Program-made: the position numbers and the translations under genes
Part shown: positions 34,704 through 41,629 of the stretch, one piece after another
Layout of the letters: the number at the start of each line of letters is the position of its first letter
Position numbering within the stretch: the first letter of the stretch is position 1
DNA from: Photobacterium sp. CCB-ST2H9
GTDB lineage: Bacteria; Pseudomonadota; Gammaproteobacteria; Enterobacterales; Vibrionaceae
DNA: 64,000 bases
NCBI RefSeq assembly: GCF_023151555.2
Contig: NZ_CP100425.1
Location: 558,001-622,000 of the forward strand
Direction of reading: 5' to 3'
The notes under the pieces: model-generated
Database searches by the model: none
What the model was told of the DNA's origin: nothing
The model's input: the letters and a program-made list of their open reading frames with translations, nothing else

Positions 34704-35165
34704 GTGAGGAGACAAGCTCCCAAAATATCAGCAAGAGAAGCGGCGGTTGGCTATCTGTCACGCCGGGATCATGCTGAACGAGAATTGCAGCAAAAGCTGA
34801 AACAGCGAGGCTTCACTGCACAGGAAGTCAGCGAGGCGATTGCTTATTGCCAGGATTATAACTGGCTGGATGATGCGCGCTATGCAGCCATGGCGGTTCG
34901 GAACGGAATCGCAAAAGGCTGGGGAAAGCTACGGATACAGCAGGAAATGAAGATGAAGGGAGTCCATGAACTGTGTATCCGACACGCATTAGATGAAGCA
35001 GACGTTGACTGGTTCGAGCAGGCGAAAAGTGTTGCCCAGCGGAAGTTTGGCGAAACACCGATGGAAACCCCGAAAGAGAAAGCACGCCGTTTGCGCTTTA
35101 TGCAGTCTCGCGGATTCGACTTTGATCAAATTCGTTATGCGCTGTCGGTCGATGATGAATATTGA
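34704..35165 (+). CDS. recX: Regulatory protein RecX
   Basis: Binds RecA filaments and limits their extension and activity. The 153 residues carry the RecX helix repeats: YLSRRDHAERELQQKLKQRG, YCQDYNWLDDARYA and KLRIQQEMKMKGV. The best start is GTG 34704, with AGGGAGA at 34691-34697; the frame is open to 34662 but without a ribosome site. Length fits Vibrio RecX proteins. Low-level expression behind the recA terminator is expected. Confidence 0.93.
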   Translation: MRRQAPKISAREAAVGYLSRRDHAERELQQKLKQRGFTAQEVSEAIAYCQDYNWLDDARYAAMAVRNGIAKGWGKLRIQQEMKMKGVHELCIRHALDEADVDWFEQAKSVAQRKFGETPMETPKEKARRLRFMQSRGFDFDQIRYALSVDDEY

Positions 35166-35330
35166 GCCTGATTTTTCTCATGTGTTAACAGAACATTTCC
35201 CGTCAAACCCGCGTTGTTTTACAATAGTCGGCAAACCTTTTATCTTAGTCTGATTAAACCTGCAGCGGACTGCACTTTGACGCGCAGCCGCAGGCAGGGT
35301 GATTAACACAGCATTATTCAGGATTTTCAA

Positions 35331-37955
35331 ATGTACATGAGCACTGATGAGATTCGCCGTGCGTTTCTTACGTTTTTTGAAAGTAAAGGCCACCAGATAG
35401 TCGAAAGTTCGTCACTGGTTCCAGCCAATGACCCGACCCTGCTGTTTACGAACGCGGGGATGAACCAGTTTAAAGATACTTTCCTGGGTCTGGAAAAGCG
35501 TAATTACACCCGAGCGACCACGGCGCAGCGCTGTGTACGTGCCGGTGGTAAGCACAATGACCTGGAAAATGTCGGTTTTACAGCCCGTCACCACACTTTC
35601 TTTGAAATGCTGGGCAACTTCAGCTTTGGTGATTATTTCAAAGAAGATGCGATTCAGTTCGGCTGGGCATTCCTGACTGATGTGCTGAAACTGCCGAAAG
35701 AGCGTCTGCTGGTGACTGTGTATCAGACGGATGATGAAGCGTTTGATATCTGGCACAAAGTGATTGGTCTGCCTGAAGATCGCATTATCCGTATCGGTGA
35801 TAAAGAAGGCGGTAAAGCCTTTGAGTCAGATAACTTCTGGCAGATGGGTGATACTGGTCCTTGTGGTCCGTGTACTGAGATTTTCTACGATCATGGTGAT
35901 CACATCTGGGGTGGTCCTCCGGGTTCTCCGGAAGAAGACGGCGATCGTTTCATTGAAATCTGGAACATCGTTTTCATGCAATTCAACCGCCATGCGGATG
36001 GCAACATGGATCCTTTGCCAAAGCCGTCTGTAGATACCGGTATGGGAATTGAGCGCCTGGCTGCCATCATGCAGAACGTTCACTCCAACTACGAGATTGA
36101 TATCTTCCAGACCCTGATTAAAGAAGCGGCATCTGTGATTGGTTACGACGATCTGTCGAATCAGTCGCTGCGTGTGGTCGCCGACCATATCCGTTCTTGT
36201 GCGTATCTGATTGTTGATGGTGTTATGCCATCAAATGAAGGCCGTGGTTATGTGCTGCGCCGGATCATTCGCCGTGCCGTTCGTCATGGGAACAAACTGG
36301 GTGCGAAAGGGGCGTTCTTCTACAAGCTGGTTGGTCCGCTCGCAGAGGTTATGGGTACTGCGGGAGACGCGCTGAAACAACAGCAGGCTGTGGTTGAGAA
36401 AGTTCTGAAGATTGAAGAAGAAAATTTCGGCCGTACGCTGGATCGCGGCATGGCAATTCTGAACGAAGCGCTGGAAACACTGGATGGCAAAGTGCTGGAC
36501 GGTGAGACGGTATTCAAACTGTATGATACCTACGGTTTCCCGGCCGACCTGACCAACGATGTCGCACGTGAGCGCGGTTTCAGCATTGATGAAGAAGGCT
36601 TCAATAATGCGATGGAAGCACAGCGTCAGCGTGCTCGCGAAGCCGGTCAGTTCGGTGTGGATTATAACGACAGCGTGAAAGTGGATGCGGAAACTGAATT
36701 CTGTGGCTATGAAGGCACACAGGGTGAAGGCAAGGTGATTGCACTGTTCCGTGACGGCGAAGCCGTGGATGCGATTGCTGCCGGTGAAAAAGCGCTGGTG
36801 GTTCTGGACCATACACCGTTCTACGCCGAATCCGGCGGTCAGTGTGGTGATGCCGGTATCCTGTCTGGCAACGGGGTGACTTTCAGTGTTGAAGATACCC
36901 AGAAGTTTGGTGATGCCATTGGTCATCAGGGAATCCTGCAAGCAGGCAGCCTGTCTGTCGGCGACAGCCTCAACGCAGTGGTTGATGCAGAGCGTCGTGC
37001 TGCGATCAGCCTGAACCACTCCGCAACGCACCTGCTGCATGCAGCATTGCGTCAGGAGCTGGGTGAGCATGTGGCTCAGAAAGGTTCATTGGTGAAACCA
37101 GACGGCCTGCGTTTCGACTTTTCGCATCTGGAGTCGGTCAAACCGGAACAACTGCGCAAGATCGAACGTATCGTCAACGAGCAGATCCGTCTGAACCATG
37201 TGATTGAAACCCACATCATGGATATCGAAGCGGCGAAAGCCAAAGGTGCGATGGCACTGTTTGGTGAGAAGTATGACGATGAAGTCCGTGTTCTGAGTAT
37301 GGGCGACTTCTCGACTGAGCTGTGCGGCGGTATTCACGCGCGTCAAACCGGTGATATCGGTTTGTTCAAGATTGTTTCTGAAGGTGGTATTGCTGCCGGT
37401 ATCCGCCGTATTGAAGCGGTGACGGGTGCCGGTGCGATTGCTGCGTTGCATGCCCAGGACAGTCAACTGGCAGAAACGGCCAGCCTGCTGAAGTCTGATT
37501 CAGCGTCTGTGACCAGCAAAGTCAGCGCATTGGTGGCGCAGAACAAGCAGCTGGAAAAAGAAATTCAGCAACTGAAAGACAAACTGGCGGCTCAGGAAAG
37601 TGCTGACCTGATCAATCAGGTACAGGATATCAATGGGACTAAGGTCTTGATTGCGAAGCTTGACGGTGCAGATAACAAAGCACTCCGTGGTATGGTAGAC
37701 GAGCTGAAAAACAAGCTGGGAAGCGGTGTCGTCGTACTGGGGAATGTCAGCGATGGTAAAGTTGGCCTGATTGCAGGTGTGACTAAGGATATGACCGCCA
37801 AAGTGAAAGCCGGTGAACTCATTAATATGGTCGCCCAGCAGGTTGGCGGTAAAGGCGGCGGTCGTCCGGATATGGCTCAGGCTGGTGGTACCGATGCCGG
37901 TGCATTACCTGCCGCGCTGGAAAGTGTGTCGCCTTGGCTGAGTGAACGTCTCTGA
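35331..37955 (+). CDS. alaS: Alanine-tRNA ligase
   Basis: Charges tRNA-Ala and edits mischarged Ser and Gly. The 874 residues (876 in E. coli) have the class II core ([36 protein letters not shown]), the editing domain with HSATHLLHA at about 563-571 and CGGIH near residue 665 (CGGTH in E. coli), and a C-terminal C-Ala domain ending [23 protein letters not shown] 35331 and ATG 35337 (MSTDEIRR) are both possible starts. csrA follows 321 bases later. Confidence 0.98.
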   Translation: MYMSTDEIRRAFLTFFESKGHQIVESSSLVPANDPTLLFTNAGMNQFKDTFLGLEKRNYTRATTAQRCVRAGGKHNDLENVGFTARHHTFFEMLGNFSFGDYFKEDAIQFGWAFLTDVLKLPKERLLVTVYQTDDEAFDIWHKVIGLPEDRIIRIGDKEGGKAFESDNFWQMGDTGPCGPCTEIFYDHGDHIWGGPPGSPEEDGDRFIEIWNIVFMQFNRHADGNMDPLPKPSVDTGMGIERLAAIMQNVHSNYEIDIFQTLIKEAASVIGYDDLSNQSLRVVADHIRSCAYLIVDGVMPSNEGRGYVLRRIIRRAVRHGNKLGAKGAFFYKLVGPLAEVMGTAGDALKQQQAVVEKVLKIEEENFGRTLDRGMAILNEALETLDGKVLDGETVFKLYDTYGFPADLTNDVARERGFSIDEEGFNNAMEAQRQRAREAGQFGVDYNDSVKVDAETEFCGYEGTQGEGKVIALFRDGEAVDAIAAGEKALVVLDHTPFYAESGGQCGDAGILSGNGVTFSVEDTQKFGDAIGHQGILQAGSLSVGDSLNAVVDAERRAAISLNHSATHLLHAALRQELGEHVAQKGSLVKPDGLRFDFSHLESVKPEQLRKIERIVNEQIRLNHVIETHIMDIEAAKAKGAMALFGEKYDDEVRVLSMGDFSTELCGGIHARQTGDIGLFKIVSEGGIAAGIRRIEAVTGAGAIAALHAQDSQLAETASLLKSDSASVTSKVSALVAQNKQLEKEIQQLKDKLAAQESADLINQVQDINGTKVLIAKLDGADNKALRGMVDELKNKLGSGVVVLGNVSDGKVGLIAGVTKDMTAKVKAGELINMVAQQVGGKGGGRPDMAQAGGTDAGALPAALESVSPWLSERL

Positions 37956-38276
37956 TTCTGGTCATTCGCACTGAAGTGTCTGATGTCGGCTGTGGTTCAG
38001 TCGACATCAATGATGAGGAAAGTGCTACAATTACAGGCAATTGAGTCGTTGAACCTGACAGTGGATGCTCGGGCGGGTGGTCATGTACAGTGATTCGAGA
38101 AGGATCTGAGCTGTACGCCTGATGCAGAAAATGTTTGTGGTTGATTGTCAAAGTCTGGATAATCGCCCACTTCTCGCTGTTTCTTGAGCAGTGACCATGA
38201 ACCCGAAGGACATTGTTGAATGAATAATGGCCTTGTTTAAACTAATTAAAAGTAAGATTACTCAAGGAGCAATCGA
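37956..38276 (+). promoter_or_regulatory. alaS-csrA intergenic region
   Basis: These 321 bases hold no convincing gene; the aspartokinase gene found here in many Vibrio is absent. A hairpin without T run (TGATGTCG 37981-37988 / CGACATCA 38002-38009) follows alaS. A GTACAG/CTGTAC inverted repeat at about 38084-38115 has AAGGATC in its loop. A possible csrA promoter is TTGAAT (38216-38221), 16 bases, TAAACT (38238-38243). The csrA ribosome-site hairpin is listed separately. Confidence 0.45.
38256..38274 (+). promoter_or_regulatory. csrA ribosome-site hairpin with a GGA apex (candidate CsrA site)
   Basis: GATTACTC (38256-38263) can pair with GAGCAATC (38267-38274) with one A-C mismatch. The apex AAGGA is both the csrA Shine-Dalgarno and a match to the ANGGA core bound by CsrA. 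E. coli CsrA represses its own translation by such a site, so autoregulation is likely here; this is inference from pattern. Confidence 0.5.
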
Positions 38277-38474
38277 ATGCTAATTTTGACTCGTCGCGTA
38301 GGTGAGACGCTAATGATCGGTGACGAAGTAACAGTGACCGTACTTGGCGTGAAAGGAAATCAGGTTCGCATCGGTGTTAATGCGCCGAAAGAAGTGTCTG
38401 TTCACCGTGAAGAAATTTACATGCGGATACAGGCAGAGAAAGATACCGGAACGCAAGGCTCGGGTAACTACTAA
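38277..38474 (+). CDS. csrA: Carbon storage regulator CsrA
   Basis: Dimeric RNA-binding protein that acts at GGA motifs in mRNA leaders and is titrated by CsrB-type RNAs under BarA/VarS control. The 65 residues start [20 protein letters not shown] and keep the RNA-binding ends: N-terminal LTRR and C-terminal [15 protein letters not shown] lies eight bases before the ATG. Same place, between alaS and a Ser/Arg tRNA cluster, as in E. coli. Confidence 0.98.
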   Translation: MLILTRRVGETLMIGDEVTVTVLGVKGNQVRIGVNAPKEVSVHREEIYMRIQAEKDTGTQGSGNY

Positions 38475-38491
38475 ACCCTGTTTTATAAAGA

Positions 38492-38517
38492 GGTCGGCAT
38501 TGAAGCTGGCCTTTTTT
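38492..38517 (+). terminator. Terminator after csrA
   Basis: GGTCGGC and GCTGGCC form a seven-pair stem with two G-T pairs, followed by TTTTTT (38512-38517). Weak stem but well placed. Confidence 0.65.
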
Positions 38518-38646
38518 GTTTTTTGGCGGCCAGCTTTGTTTGGTCAGGAAATAGAGTAGGTTGTACCGCTTAGGTTGCTTTTGTTAGCGGTTTGGTGATT
38601 AAGTATCCAGCCGGGGGCGGAAAGGCACTTTTTCTCAATAAAGTGT

Positions 38647-38684
38647 TTGACTTATTTTTGCCTGACAGTAATATGAGCGACCGC
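38647..38684 (+). promoter_or_regulatory. Promoter of the tRNA array, with GC-rich discriminator
   Basis: TTGACT (38647-38652), a 16-base spacer and TAATAT (38669-38674), then GAGCGACCGC. The start point would be about nine bases before the first tRNA-Ser. A GC-rich discriminator is the hallmark of stable-RNA promoters inhibited by ppGpp. It is the only good promoter seen ahead of the twelve tRNA genes. Confidence 0.75.
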
Positions 38685-38689
38685 AAGAC

Positions 38690-38781
38690 GGTGAGGTGGC
38701 CGAGAGGCTGAAGGCGCTCCCCTGCTAAGGGAGTATACGGTTTATCCCGTATCGAGGGTTCGAATCCCTCCTTCACCGCCA
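38690..38781 (+). tRNA. tRNA-Ser (GCU), copy 1
   Basis: A 92-base class II tRNA with long variable arm. Anticodon GCT in CCCCTGCTAAGGG, T-loop GTTCGAATC, encoded CCA end. Acceptor GGTGAGG pairs with CTTCACC. First gene of the array; identical to copies 2 and 3. Confidence 0.97.
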
Positions 38782-38813
38782 TTTCTTCCTGAAGAAATAA
38801 ATCTTGCAATTGC

Positions 38814-38890
38814 GCGTCCGTAGCTCAGCTGGATAGAGTACCTGGCTACGAACCAGGCGGTCGGAGGTTCGAATCCTCCCGGACGCGCCA
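38814..38890 (+). tRNA. tRNA-Arg (ACG), type A, copy 1
   Basis: 77 bases with encoded CCA. Anticodon ACG in CTGGCTACGAACCAG; position 34 A is probably modified to inosine to read CGU, CGC and CGA. Type A acceptor stem GCGTCCG/CGGACGC. Confidence 0.97.
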
Positions 38891-38937
38891 TAATTTGAAA
38901 GCAGTGCTTAAGGGCGCTGCTCAATCACTGTTTCTGC

Positions 38938-39014
38938 GCGCTCGTAGCTCAGCTGGATAGAGTACCTGGCTACGAACCAGGCGGTCGGAGGTTCGAATCC
39001 TCCCGAGCGCGCCA
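38938..39014 (+). tRNA. tRNA-Arg (ACG), type B, copy 1
   Basis: 77 bases with encoded CCA and anticodon ACG. Type B acceptor stem GCGCTCG/CGAGCGC; the rest matches type A. Confidence 0.97.
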
Positions 39015-39025
39015 TTAATCAGTGT

Positions 39026-39117
39026 GGTGAGGTGGCCGAGAGGCTGAAGGCGCTCCCCTGCTAAGGGAGTATACGGTTTATCCCGTATCGAGGGTTCGAA
39101 TCCCTCCTTCACCGCCA
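39026..39117 (+). tRNA. tRNA-Ser (GCU), copy 2
   Basis: 92 bases, identical to copy 1, encoded CCA. It starts only 11 bases after the preceding tRNA-Arg. Confidence 0.97.
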
Positions 39118-39167
39118 TTCTTTAGTCTGGTGTGATGATCATCAGGCAAGAAGAAAGAAAAGCCTGC

Positions 39168-39244
39168 GCGTCCGTAGCTCAGCTGGATAGAGTACCTGGC
39201 TACGAACCAGGCGGTCGGAGGTTCGAATCCTCCCGGACGCGCCA
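39168..39244 (+). tRNA. tRNA-Arg (ACG), type A, copy 2
   Basis: 77 bases, encoded CCA, acceptor GCGTCCG/CGGACGC. First gene of the duplicated 208-base segment (39160-39367). Confidence 0.97.
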
Positions 39245-39290
39245 TAATTTGATCTCAGTGCTAACGCATTGTGAAAACACAAGATTCTGC

Positions 39291-39367
39291 GCGCTCGTAG
39301 CTCAGCTGGATAGAGTACCTGGCTACGAACCAGGCGGTCGGAGGTTCGAATCCTCCCGAGCGCGCCA
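39291..39367 (+). tRNA. tRNA-Arg (ACG), type B, copy 2
   Basis: 77 bases, encoded CCA, acceptor GCGCTCG/CGAGCGC. Second gene of the duplicated segment. Confidence 0.97.
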
Positions 39368-39377
39368 TAATTTGTGT

Positions 39378-39469
39378 GGTGAGGTGGCCGAGAGGCTGAA
39401 GGCGCTCCCCTGCTAAGGGAGTATACGGTTTATCCCGTATCGAGGGTTCGAATCCCTCCTTCACCGCCA
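39378..39469 (+). tRNA. tRNA-Ser (GCU), copy 3
   Basis: 92 bases, identical to copies 1 and 2, encoded CCA. It starts 11 bases after a type B tRNA-Arg, as copy 2 does. Confidence 0.97.
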
Positions 39470-39517
39470 TTCATCCCAATAGCTAGAGTCCCTTTAGATA
39501 TTGTGTGAAACCCCTGC

Positions 39518-39594
39518 GCGTCCGTAGCTCAGCTGGATAGAGTACCTGGCTACGAACCAGGCGGTCGGAGGTTCGAATCCTCCCGGACGCGCCA
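39518..39594 (+). tRNA. tRNA-Arg (ACG), type A, copy 3
   Basis: 77 bases, encoded CCA, type A acceptor stem. The spacers around it are unique in the array. Confidence 0.97.
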
Positions 39595-39640
39595 TATTGA
39601 CCAAGTATCAATGGACTGCTACTTCAAAAACTGATTCTGC

Positions 39641-39717
39641 GCGCTCGTAGCTCAGCTGGATAGAGTACCTGGCTACGAACCAGGCGGTCGGAGGTTCGAA
39701 TCCTCCCGAGCGCGCCA
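39641..39717 (+). tRNA. tRNA-Arg (ACG), type B, copy 3
   Basis: 77 bases, encoded CCA, type B acceptor stem. Its 3' spacer starts with about 28 bases nearly identical to the spacer after type B copy 4. Confidence 0.97.
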
Positions 39718-39751
39718 TCATTCTGTACCGTGATCGCATCACGAAGCCTGC

Positions 39752-39828
39752 GCGTCCGTAGCTCAGCTGGATAGAGTACCTGGCTACGAACCAGGCGGTC
39801 GGAGGTTCGAATCCTCCCGGACGCGCCA
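39752..39828 (+). tRNA. tRNA-Arg (ACG), type A, copy 4
   Basis: 77 bases, encoded CCA, type A acceptor stem. First gene of the second copy of the duplicated segment (39744-39951). Confidence 0.97.
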
Positions 39829-39874
39829 TAATTTGATCTCAGTGCTAACGCATTGTGAAAACACAAGATTCTGC

Positions 39875-39951
39875 GCGCTCGTAGCTCAGCTGGATAGAGT
39901 ACCTGGCTACGAACCAGGCGGTCGGAGGTTCGAATCCTCCCGAGCGCGCCA
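39875..39951 (+). tRNA. tRNA-Arg (ACG), type B, copy 4
   Basis: 77 bases, encoded CCA, type B acceptor stem. Preceded by a 46-base spacer identical to 39245-39290. Confidence 0.97.
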
Positions 39952-39989
39952 TCATTTCGTACCGTGATCGCATCACGAACACAATCTGC

Positions 39990-40066
39990 GCGTCCGTAGC
40001 TCAGCTGGATAGAGTACCTGGCTACGAACCAGGCGGTCGGAGGTTCGAATCCTCCCGGACGCGCCA
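39990..40066 (+). tRNA. tRNA-Arg (ACG), type A, copy 5
   Basis: 77 bases, encoded CCA, type A acceptor stem. Last gene of the array; the terminator starts eight bases after its CCA. Confidence 0.97.
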
Positions 40067-40073
40067 TCTTTTT

Positions 40074-40100
40074 AAACCCGGCCTCGTGCCGGGTTTTTTT
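40074..40100 (+). terminator. Terminator of the tRNA array
   Basis: AACCCGGC (40075-40082), loop CTCGT, GCCGGGTT (40088-40095) and a T run to 40100. Confidence 0.92.
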
Positions 40101-40222
40101 ATACTCTGAACTTTTCAATCCCCCTCAATCCGACTGACCAGCGGCGCTGGTATTTCCGGGCAGAAAGCGGTAGTTTTGGCTGGCGTGAAGGAATTCCAAC
40201 GGAATCAGAAGGAAAACAACAC

Positions 40223-41173
40223 ATGACATGTCAACAGCTTGCTATCTCGGCATTCGGCGATGCCAACTGTCTGAAATTGCAGTCTGCAACGTTATCCGCT
40301 CCGCAGGGAGATCAGGTACTTGTGGCGATTGCGTTTGCCGGAGTGAATCCGATTGATGCCAAAACCCGTGCCGGTCTGGGCTGGGCGGCGCAGCAGAACA
40401 AAGACAAACTGCCCTGGGTGCCTGGTTATGATATGGCCGGAACGGTTCTGGCTGTTGGCGAGGATGTGACGCAGTGGACAATCGGACAGCGGGTTTGCGG
40501 GTTCATCGGTTTTCCGCTGGATGGCGGGGCATACAGTGAGCAGATTCTGGTTGAAGCGAGTAGCCTGAGTGAAGTGCCGGACGGCGTATCACTTGAACAG
40601 GCCGCAGCCTTACCGCTTGCCGGACAAACGGCCTGGCAGGCGCTGGAGAAAGCTTCAGTGAAACCGAAAGAGCGCGTGTTAATTCTGGCAGGGGCGGGCG
40701 GCGTCGGCCATCTGGCGGTGCAGCTGGCGTATGCGAAAGGTGCTGAAGTGCTGGCGAGCTGTTCGGCAGAAAACCTGGCGTTTGTTGCTGGCTTGGGGGC
40801 TGAAGCCGTGAATTATCAAGCCGGTGATCTGAAGACGCAGATCCAGCCTGTTGATGTCCTGATCGATCTGGTCGGCGGCGACGTGGGGATTGCTGCGCTT
40901 GCTTGCGTGAAACCCGGCGGACGTGTTGTGACCGTGCCTACCATCACTGCCGAAGCGGTCAACGCCTCTGCAAAAGTTGCCGGGTTGCATGCGCAGGGCA
41001 TGCTGGTCTCCCCATCGGTGACACAAAACGAACACATGCTGGCGATGCTGGCAAAGGGAGAGCTGCGCATTCATATTGCGGCTCAATTCCCATTGCAACA
41101 GGGGGCGGATGCCCATCGTCAGATTGAAACCGGCCGGACGCGGGGCAAGGTTGTCCTGTCGATGAAAGGCTGA
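40223..41173 (+). CDS. Quinone oxidoreductase-like NADP-dependent dehydrogenase
   Basis: A medium-chain dehydrogenase/reductase of the zinc-free quinone-oxidoreductase type. The 316 residues have an N-terminal GroES-like domain (VAFAGVNPIDAKTR-like IAFAGVNPIDAKTRAG, WVPGYDMAGTV) and a Rossmann domain with the NADPH motif GAGGVGHLAVQLA. No structural-zinc cysteine cluster is seen. Substrate unknown; relatives reduce quinones or activated alkenes. The start follows GAAGGA. Three bases separate it from yqaA, so the two may be co-transcribed. In E. coli this place is taken by yqaB. Confidence 0.85.
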   Translation: MTCQQLAISAFGDANCLKLQSATLSAPQGDQVLVAIAFAGVNPIDAKTRAGLGWAAQQNKDKLPWVPGYDMAGTVLAVGEDVTQWTIGQRVCGFIGFPLDGGAYSEQILVEASSLSEVPDGVSLEQAAALPLAGQTAWQALEKASVKPKERVLILAGAGGVGHLAVQLAYAKGAEVLASCSAENLAFVAGLGAEAVNYQAGDLKTQIQPVDVLIDLVGGDVGIAALACVKPGGRVVTVPTITAEAVNASAKVAGLHAQGMLVSPSVTQNEHMLAMLAKGELRIHIAAQFPLQQGADAHRQIETGRTRGKVVLSMKG

Positions 41174-41176
41174 AGC

Positions 41177-41599
41177 ATGGGATTGAGCTGGTCCGGAGAA
41201 GCCTTGTTGTGGGGGCTGTTTTTCTCTGGACTACTGAGTGCCACTTTATTGCCGGGCGGCTCGGAAGCGGGTCTGCTGGCAGCCCTCACACAGGCGTCAT
41301 ACCCGGCCTGGATCCTGGTTGTCGTGGTCACTGCAGGCAACACTGTGGGCGGGATGGTGAGTTTTTATCTGGGACGTTGCTTTCCTGATAAAACTTCTGA
41401 AGAAAATCAGAGTCATAATAAAGCTGTCTGCTGGATAAAAAAGTACGGGTACTGGAGTCTGTTGCTGAGCTGGGTGCCCATTGTCGGTGATCCCCTCTGC
41501 CTGGCTGCAGGCTGGCTGCGAATGCGCGCCGGACTCTGTGCTTTGTTTATTCTGGCTGGCAAAGCTGCGCGGTATGCGTTGTTAGCGCTGCTGTTTTGA
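41177..41599 (+). CDS. yqaA: Inner-membrane protein YqaA (VTT/DedA-like)
   Basis: Small multi-helix membrane protein of the YqaA branch of the VTT (SNARE-associated/DedA-like) family; function not known, lipid transport is a guess from DedA relatives. The 140 residues have about four hydrophobic segments and the family features SATLLPGGSEAGLLA, AGNTVGGMVSFYLGR, WVPIVGDPLCLAAGWLRM and GKAARYALLA. E. coli YqaA has 142 residues and also sits just before gshA. Confidence 0.9.
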   Translation: MGLSWSGEALLWGLFFSGLLSATLLPGGSEAGLLAALTQASYPAWILVVVVTAGNTVGGMVSFYLGRCFPDKTSEENQSHNKAVCWIKKYGYWSLLLSWVPIVGDPLCLAAGWLRMRAGLCALFILAGKAARYALLALLF

Positions 41600-41629
41600 T
41601 TGATAACCCCAAATAGAAGGAAGGCGAAC

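Larger units (their letters stand above)
39160..39951 (+). repeat. Two identical 208-base copies inside the tRNA array (39160-39367 and 39744-39951)
   Basis: Each copy holds AAGCCTGC, a type A tRNA-Arg, an identical 46-base spacer and a type B tRNA-Arg. The identity stops right after the type B CCA. Because the spacer is under little constraint, exact identity points to a recent duplication or gene conversion. Confidence 0.9.

Noticed and set aside
36231..37070. Minus-strand frame of 279 codons opposite alaS
   Set aside because: Antisense to a conserved synthetase gene, no homology recognised, no start signal.
38690..40066. CRISPR-like array of repeats and short spacers
   Set aside because: The repeats are full tRNA genes with cloverleaf pairing and CCA ends, of two different lengths, and no cas gene is near.
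38570..40118. Open minus- and plus-strand frames across the tRNA array, repeating MARPGGFEPPTAWFVARY-like peptides
   Set aside because: They are translations of tRNA-Arg and tRNA-Ser genes and their complements. Such peptides are often misannotated as proteins; the repeat reflects the tRNAs.
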